Both the position numbers and the translations under genes were made by a program. Of a stretch of DNA of 64,000 nt, positions 56,997-64,000 are shown piece after piece. This DNA comes from Hansfordia pulvinata (taxonomy: Eukaryota; Ascomycota; Sordariomycetes; Xylariales), in the NCBI GenBank assembly GCA_006538405.1, contig BJKQ01000002.1, positions 930,001 to 994,000 on the forward strand, read 5' to 3'. Numbering within the stretch: the first letter of the stretch is position 1; the number at the start of each line of letters is the position of its first letter. Under the pieces are notes generated by a model. It was not told the DNA's origin. It ran no database searches and saw only the letters and a list, made by a program, of their open reading frames with translations.

Positions 56997-59173
56997 ATGG
57001 GCGACGACTCCAGCACCAAGCCGCAGCCTTCTGGCGACAAGGCCCCTTCGTCAGCTCCCCGCGGCGACTCGAACCCTCGCGACGGCTCCGGCAAGCGCAA
57101 GTTCGACTCCCTCTCTCAGGGCCAGCGCCGAGGCAGAGGCGGCGGCCGAGGACGAGGCGGCGGACGGGGTCGTGGCGGCGGCGGCGGCGGCGGCGGACGT
57201 GGCGGCAGAGGAGGCCGCGGTCAAGGCGCCGGCGAGAAGAAGCAGGACCAAGGGGATGAGGCTAGGTAAGCAGTCTTCGGTCGCCAGCGCACCCTCGCCA
57301 ATTGGCCCACCTACCACCAGCATGACCGGCGAGCCCCAGCCGTGGTAATTCTCGCTGACCGCTAAGCATGAAGCCACGGATCTCTAGACAAGCGCGAACG
57401 CAACCGCGAGTGGCAGGACAAGAAGCGCCGCCGCGTCGACCAAGATGGCAACCCCGCCGAGCCTAGCTACATGAACATCCAGTTCCCCGAGTCTGAGATC
57501 AAGGCCGAGGAGCGCCGGCCCAAGAAGAAGGTCTCGGTCATGATCGGCTACGCCGGCACCGGGTACCACGGCCTGCAGATCAACCACAAGGAGAAGACCA
57601 TCGAGGGCGACCTGTTCGCCGCCTTTGTCGCCGCCAACGCCATTTCCAAGGCCAACGCCGACGACCCCCGCAAGTCCAGCTTCGTCCGGTGCGCCCGCAC
57701 CGACAAGGGCGTCCACGCCGCCGGCAACATGGTCTCGCTCAAGCTCATCATCGAGGACCCGGATATCGTCCAGAAGATCAACGACGCCCTGCCCCCGCAA
57801 ATCCGCGTTTGGGGCATTGAGCGGACCAACAACGCCTTCAGCTGCTACCAGGCCTGCGACTCGCGCTGGTACGAGTACCTGATGCCCAGCTACTGTCTTC
57901 TCCCGCCCCACCCCGAGAGCTTCCTCGGCAAGAAGGTCCTCGAGTCCGCCAAGGAGCACGGTGCCGAGGACGAGTACAACAGGCGGCTGAGCGAGGTCAA
58001 GGACTACTGGACCGAGGTCGAGGAGAACGACATCAAGCCCATCCTTGAGAGCCTCGACCCCAACACGCGCGCCATCGTCGAGAAGCGCATGCACGCCATC
58101 AGCAACACCGTGCCGAAGGACAACACGGACAAGGCGGATCAGCCTAAAGAAACCAAGGCCGCAGATGCGCCGGCCGGAGCGATCGCGGATGCTACAGGGG
58201 CAAATGCTGAGGCCGCGGCCGAGGCGGCTCCCGCAGACGACGACGCCACGGACGCCTCCACGCTGGCCGCGGATCTGGCGTCGGCCCCGGCTGCTGCCGA
58301 GGACACGAAAGAGGCCAACGCCGAGGAGGAGGCGGAGGCCCGCGCCGCGAACCCGGCCGACATGGCCCTGAAGCGGGTGAAGGCTGCGTACGTCGCGGCC
58401 AAGCGTCGGTACCGCACGACTCCGGAGCGCATCGCGCAGCTGCAGGAGGCGCTGAACTACTACCGGGGCACCAAGAACTACCACAACTACACGGTGCAGA
58501 AGACGTACGCGGACCCCTCGTCGAAGCGGCTGATGCGGTCGTTTGTGGTGAACCCCCAGCCGATCCAGATCAACGACACCGAGTGGCTGTCGCTCAAGGT
58601 CCACGGGCAGTCTTTCATGATGCACCAGATCCGCAAGATGGTGGGGATGGCGGTGCTGGGCGTGCGGTGCGCGACGCCGCTGTCGCGCCTGGACGAGAGC
58701 TTCGGGCCGGACCGCATCAGCATCCCCAAGGCCCCCGGGCTGGGCCTGCTGCTGGAGAGGCCCGTCTTCGACAACTACAACAAGCGCGCCATTGACAGCT
58801 ACGGCCTCGACATCCTCGACTTTGCCAAGTACGAGAGCAGCATCGAGGAGTTCAAGAACACTCAGATCTACAAGCACATCTTTGAGCTGGAGGAGAAGGA
58901 GAACTCGTGAGTCTTGGACCCCCCCCCCCCCCTTTTTCTTTTCTTTCTCTTTTCCGTCCACTTGAAATCTCGCACTGACACAGCTTCTCTCGCAGCTTCC
59001 ACACGTTTTTCCACCAGATCGACAACTTCAAGTCCGACTACTTCCTGTGGCTGACTGCGGGAGGGATCGCGGCGGCTCAGGCGCGCCTGGGGCCGCAGGA
59101 GGATATACCCAAGGAGCTGGACGCGGAGCTGGGCGATGACGGAGAGGAGAACCCCGAGGAGGGCGAGGGCTGA
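56997..59173 (+). CDS. pus1: tRNA pseudouridine synthase Pus1 (TruA family)
   Basis: Nuclear enzyme that isomerises uridine to pseudouridine in tRNAs and some other RNAs. Exons 56997-57265, 57374-58906 and 58996-59173; 659 residues. The first acceptor (57372-57373, after branch-like CTGAC) keeps frame; the nearer CTAG at 57384-57385 would not. The N-terminus is an RGG-type Arg/Gly tract (residues ~45-80), likely RNA-binding. Catalytic domain: KKKVSVMIGYAGTGYHGLQI, then the active-site Asp in FVRCARTDKGVHAAGN, VWGIERTNNAFSCYQACDSR, WYEYLMPSY. An Ala/Glu-rich insert separates it from the second half: YYRGTKNYHNYTVQKTYADP, GQSFMMHQIRKMVGMAVLGV, and the last exon SFHTFFHQIDNFKSDYFLW followed by an acidic tail. 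Intron 2 contains a run of about 14 C. Confidence 0.95.
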
Positions 59174-60890
59174 TCTCGAACGGACGAGACGGAATGCTGT
59201 GGGCTCATGTATAGATGTCGGTGTCGATGCCAGGGGGCAGGAGAGGGCAAGTCTTGTATTTGCAGCGCCGGCTCGCACTACGTTGCGCCGGTGGGATATA
59301 CTCTGAACAAGCAACACAAACCGCCTGGGCCACGCACGCCCGACTGTCCCACGCACACGTGTGTACACGTCCACTCACAACCGCTGCAGTGAACCGGCCG
59401 TTGCCCGGAGAGCAAACCATCCTACTCTCCCGAATCCGAATGAAGAGAAAGCAAATGAGAGGACTTACTTGCTGGGGTGATGAGCATGATGGCATGGGAT
59501 TGTGTCGCGTCGGCTTCTGACACGGGACCGCCCAGCCTGGCTGACCATGACCGACAGCCCTTGACAGCAGGCATGGCGCGCAGCGGATGCCTGCCTCGAG
59601 GCAATGTTTCGCTCGTGGTGGGATGCCAACCAGAACAGGCAGGCAGGCGGATGGGGAGGGTGGCGAGGCTCCAGGTATCGGGGTTCTCCATCAAACAACC
59701 CCCCCTCCCTATTCGCCACCCCCCTTCGCCCTACGGTTCCCAGGCCCAGGGTTCGGTTTGATCGCCCAGGGAAACCCAATCGGTCCAATTGATGACAAGC
59801 GATGGCGGGGCGCGGGCGGGTGGCTGCCACGCTTCCAATGCTTGGGACAATGCGCGCGGCGCGTTCGCCGATGTGCCGCCGATCGCTGGGCCAAGCTACC
59901 ACCTAAAAACTTGAGCTAAGCCAAGCCCTATGACGATTGGCTTCTCCGAGCCTCTCCGAGCCTCTCCCACACCTCTCTCTTCCTCTCTGTCTCTCCCTTA
60001 CCCCCCCCCCTCTCTCTCTCTTTGCATCTGCAGGGCGCCTCCCTTTTTGAGGCTGTTCCAATAATGGAAGCGGGACAGTCATGAGTACCTACCTATAGGC
60101 CCCCCCCCCCCCCACACCCCACCATACTATGTACGAGTAGTCGCACTTCCGTGGATACAAGGCAAGGATTTAAGAATTATGACGAGAAGTTAGGTTAATA
60201 AGCTCACAGCCACCCGCGCCTCCCCGAAGACTGGGGCACTGGAGAAAGGTAAGGTACGGAGCGCTCGCCTCGCGGAAATCAGTGGGAGCGAGCGGGCAAG
60301 ATCCGCATCTGCTCTGCAGAGCCACCGCCGGGCCAGGCCGGGCCAATGGGATGAGCAGTGACCAATGAAGATGATGATGAAGAAGAAGAAGAAGAAGAAG
60401 AAGAAGAAGAGCTGCGGGCGTGATGCATCGGTCTGCCCTGCGCGACATGAGAAAGAGCTGCTCGTGACAGACAGGGGGGGACGCTACATGCCTACCTTAC
60501 TCGCAGTACCTAACCCATTGAGTAACCCCCACCAACCATCCATACATCCCTCCGTGATCTACCTGTGACGAAGTGAGGTGTGTGTGTGTGTGTGTGTGTC
60601 TGTATCCCCGGCAGCATCCGCGCCATCCTGGCTGCCCCTTGTACTCGCACTTCCACCTCCATGTGACGACGCCGAATGTCGAGACAGACCAGGACAAGAC
60701 ACGGCAAGGCAGCCGTCGGAACGTTGAGCTTGGCGGAGGCCCCTTGCCCTGCCTCTCTCTCACACACACACACACACACTCTCTCTCTCTCTCTGCACCT
60801 GGTATCAATTATCGGCGCGTCGCGGCCGGCCCAGAGAACGGCATGCGCAGGGATGGCGATCCCACCCTCTCTTTGCAGAAGCTGCGGCTT

Positions 60891-60924
<34 letters not shown>

Positions 60925-63900
60925 ATTTGCGGCCTGCTGCACGTGCGTCCTCCAGAAAGATGCCGTGCTGATCGCCAGCTAGCCCAGCTAAAGATACATG
61001 TACATGTACGAGTATCTGAGAACTTGGCACTCACCTAGGCGCTGGAGACCCGGGAGCCGATCACGAAAGGGAGGGGGACTGCAGGTCATCAAGCTTGTCA
61101 TCACTTCCTGCGGCTTATTAGGGGACTGAGCTGGATCCGGACTACGAGGAAAATAAATGGGTGCGACGACGGGACTACAACAACAAGGCAGGCGGTCTCC
61201 AGAAAGTGACCGCCCGACGAGGCTATCCAACGAGCTTGCTGCTTGCCCAGCCTCCCAAGAAAAGAAAAAAAAAAAAAAAAAAAAAAAACAAGGGCGATGC
61301 TCGCACAGCTCCCGCCCTGGATGCCGGGGGGGAAACCCCGCCTCGATGCCCGCCCTCGCGCCTTGCTCTTTGGAAATATGATGTGAAATTAATCCAAGCC
61401 GTGGTCGGTGCGCTGATTGCTATCGGCGCGCGCGCGCGGCGCTGGGCAGCGTGGTAGAGAGTGCAGACCACCTAGGTGTGCTAGCACCTAGGTAACCAGA
61501 CGAAGGATGCGAGACCCGGACGACCTCGGGAGGAAGCAAGGTGAGCACACCTGCGCACAGGCACCGCCATTACAGAGTACGAGTACAACCACCATGGGCT
61601 CCTTCGCAATCTCTCGTCTTCGCGCTCTCTCTCTCTCTCTTTCTGTGTGTGTGTGTGCCCCCTCAAAAACCAGCGGGCCTTCCGCCCGGTGGACCCGCCG
61701 TCTTGCGGGATTGCCGTCATTTCGCGACGACAGCTCGGAACGGTGCCTGGCCTGGGCTGTCATCACAGACTCCTCCCCAGCTACCTACGGCGGCGGGAAG
61801 ATATTGTGTGTGTGAGTTCGTGTTAGGTGTACCTGTAATTATCAAGAGACCCAGCTACTCGTACCTACCTCCTACAAGCGTGCCTGTATAAAGACATCAT
61901 TCATGTTGCTGCCAAAGTTGTCTTGTGAAGCGCCAAGCATCTTCTTGCCAGTGGCCGGTTTCTACTACTCTTGGTAACTCTCCTCTCATTCCACGGCCTA
62001 GGACCTAGGGCCGGCTAAGGCCGAGAGCGTGGGAGGGGGGACAGTGCCCGCTGGATCCGAGCGGTGATGGCAATGATGACGGTGATGATGGTGGCGCCAA
62101 GGGTTCTGCGATCGCAGTGCGTCTGGACACGGACAGGGTCGGGGTCTTCGGTCCTTTTTTTTTTTTTCCTTTCTGGTCCCTCCTGTTCTCGCTACTCGAG
62201 TACGGATGCAGAACAGCCCTCGAATAGGACATGTCTGCTCCCCTGCTCTGCTCCCTCCTCTGTCATGCACAGCCGACCCTGGCGACGTCCGAGAACGCCC
62301 GCCCACCCACGGGTGAGTCTCTACTGGTACATCAGGTACTCCTTCTCAAAATGGCCAGGTAAGCAAAGTAAGACAAGGACTGTGAGCAGAGACACGAGTC
62401 GGTCTGCTCTCTCTCTCCGTTTCGTGTCTCCTGGTCTGGGTGGATCGTGGTGCCTGGAAGAGAGAGAGAGAGAGAGAGGCACAGAGAGTGGAGACGCACA
62501 CGCATACAGAGGGAGACAGACTGGGGCACCACGACCTGATTCGATCGGGACACCCATGGATGGGCATGAGAGACGGCTGCTAATAACCTTATCTACTAGA
62601 GGCTGTTTGGTATAGGGCTGCAACGGCTGATGCACGGGCGTGGCGGGACTACTGCAGCCGCGGCGGCGTGGCGCCTTTCGTTGGGCCCTCGATTGGGGTG
62701 GGCACAAGCACGACAAGACACTGGCGTGACTGGGACGGGGGCCGTTCTTAGTGAATCCGCTAATTTAGCACCTCGGCTGGCGAGGCACTCACGGCACTAC
62801 TCGTAGACCACCAGGCACGTCCATCACTAGAAAGAGCTTGGCTATGTGCGAAAATGGAGGGGGTTGGCATCCGGAGTACCTAGTTTGGGCACTCGTACGG
62901 CACATGATGGTCTCCTACTCGTAACTCAAGCTAGGCCAGGTACTCGTACTTGGAGATGTCAGGTTTTGGAGTTGGGGGCCGGCACGCTTACTCGTTTCCG
63001 CTCTCGGGTGCCGATCGAGTCAACCAAGCGACGAGCCGGCGCTTCCTCTTCCTCCCTGACTCTTGCCGTCGCCGCACCATCGGGGGGGTTTTCTGGCGTC
63101 TTCTCCCCGTCTTACGGAGCCGATCAGCAGCAACCGCGGGGGAGAGAAAGAGACGGAGGGAGAAGCCATTTTCCGGGTCGGCCTCACGTGGCCTTTCTGT
63201 GGCACACACCGCACTCTGGTACTCGCAAAACCCCTCCCCTGCTTTTGGGGCGGCGCACTCCAATAGCCGAGCCAACCCTGACCCGGCCTCGGAGCTTTCA
63301 GCTGCCTACTCGTTCCTTATTATAACACATAGACGGGTGGGGGGGAGGTTTTGGAGACGCTTTTGGAGGGGTGGCGGGCGGTCGTTTGGCCGAAGGGTGC
63401 GACAGGGTATCTACTAGGTGTAAATACTACGAGTTAGGTGCCATTTAATATAACATAATACGAGAGTGCCTATACTCACCAATCCACGTAAGATGAGGTA
63501 AGGTAAGTACCTTTACCTAAGGTAGTAGATACTGGTAGGTAAGCACGGAGAGGGACGGTCGAATCGGGTCGATGGCGAGCGAGGCACTCCAACATACATA
63601 GTCCCTACCTACCTCTCATGGCATACACACACGCACGGGGTCGCAACAAGTAAGGCAAGGTGAGCATAAGGTAGATCCAGCGGCTTTTCCGACGTCACCA
63701 GACTGAGCATGGCAGAGCAGGGCAAGGCAAGAAGGTAGGAGACAGCCCTAGCAGGGGTCCCACGCGCGCGTGCGGCAGGCCGGCCGGTTCGAGGCACTCG
63801 CACGAATGGCCTACTCGTATCTTCGAGGTTAGCGCTGATGGAGAAGCCGGGTAGGAATCCTTCGGGCGGACCGGGGAGGAGGCGAACTAATAAGGTTTTC

Positions 63901-64000
63901 TGCTTTGCCCACACCCTCGGGACGCTGGCAGCCGGGACGAGGAAGAAAGAAGGTGCAAGGAAAGAGAGCCACGAGGGTTCTCTTCCAATGTTTGTTGTCG
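59174..64000. other. Gene-free right end
   Basis: 4.8 kb with no supported gene. It holds many simple repeats: C runs near 60001 and 60101, (AAG)n at 60378-60410, (GT)n at 60579-60599, (CA)n/(TC)n at 60761-60795, (GA)n at 60890-60920, A23 near 61266-61288, (TC)n near 61625-61642, T13 near 62155-62168 and a G8 run at 63340. TACCTACC/GGTAAGGTA elements are dense at 63490-63545. No tRNA-like B box was recognised. Confidence 0.5.

Noticed and set aside
57384..58961. 525-codon minus-strand open frame opposite PUS1
   Set aside because: Antisense shadow of a strongly conserved gene; Leu/Val/Gly-biased with no recognisable domain.
59174..64000. Subtelomeric or telomeric end
   Set aside because: No TTAGGG arrays or known subtelomeric helicase genes; the TACCTACC repeats also occur throughout the window.

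Overview
The window looks like nuclear DNA of a filamentous ascomycete (Pezizomycotina, most likely Sordariomycetes; a hypocrealean fungus is plausible but not proven). The reasons are short GT-AG introns (mostly 58-115 nt), GC-rich third codon positions, fungus-specific families (Atg17, Zn2Cys6 regulator, GH55 glucanase, FRE metalloreductase, DAL5/TNA1-type transporter) and small secreted cysteine-rich proteins. I support 16 protein genes (about 24 kb of coding sequence, roughly one gene per 4 kb). I see no tRNA, rRNA, CRISPR, intact transposon or biosynthetic backbone enzyme.

Layout. 3.3-16.1 kb, all on the minus strand: a UDP-sugar glycosyltransferase, a large-subunit catalase with a C-terminal DJ-1-like domain, a short-chain dehydrogenase and a secreted GH55 beta-1,3-glucanase. 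18.6-25.5 kb: a small secreted 6-Cys protein (+), a ferric reductase (+) with a paired GATA site upstream, and a convergent protein with a degenerate riboflavin-kinase-like C-terminus (-). 27.4-34 kb: a mucin-like single-pass membrane protein (+), ATG17 (+) and an unknown Ser/Pro-rich protein (-). 37.3-45.1 kb: an Mpv17/PMP22 protein (+), a second small secreted protein (+) and a Zn2Cys6 regulator (-). 50.2-59.2 kb: an MFS permease (+), an unknown conserved protein (-) and tRNA pseudouridine synthase PUS1 (+). The rest is long intergenic DNA with simple repeats, G/C homopolymers, TACCTACC-type inverted repeats and a dispersed palindrome TACGAGTACTCGTA.

The genes look like ordinary housekeeping, stress, wall and secretion functions rather than one pathway. 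The strongest cross-cutting observation is technical but decisive for annotation. Seven of the 16 genes are interrupted by nine single-base deletions, mostly in short G/C runs. In every case one restored base per site gives a total length divisible by three and rejoins conserved family sequence. This looks like homopolymer under-calling in the assembly, not seven pseudogenes.

The biological observations most worth following are the inverted pair of iron-type GATA sites before the ferric reductase, the riboflavin-kinase-like domain that seems to have lost its catalytic Glu, the two small secreted proteins, and the dispersed palindrome.
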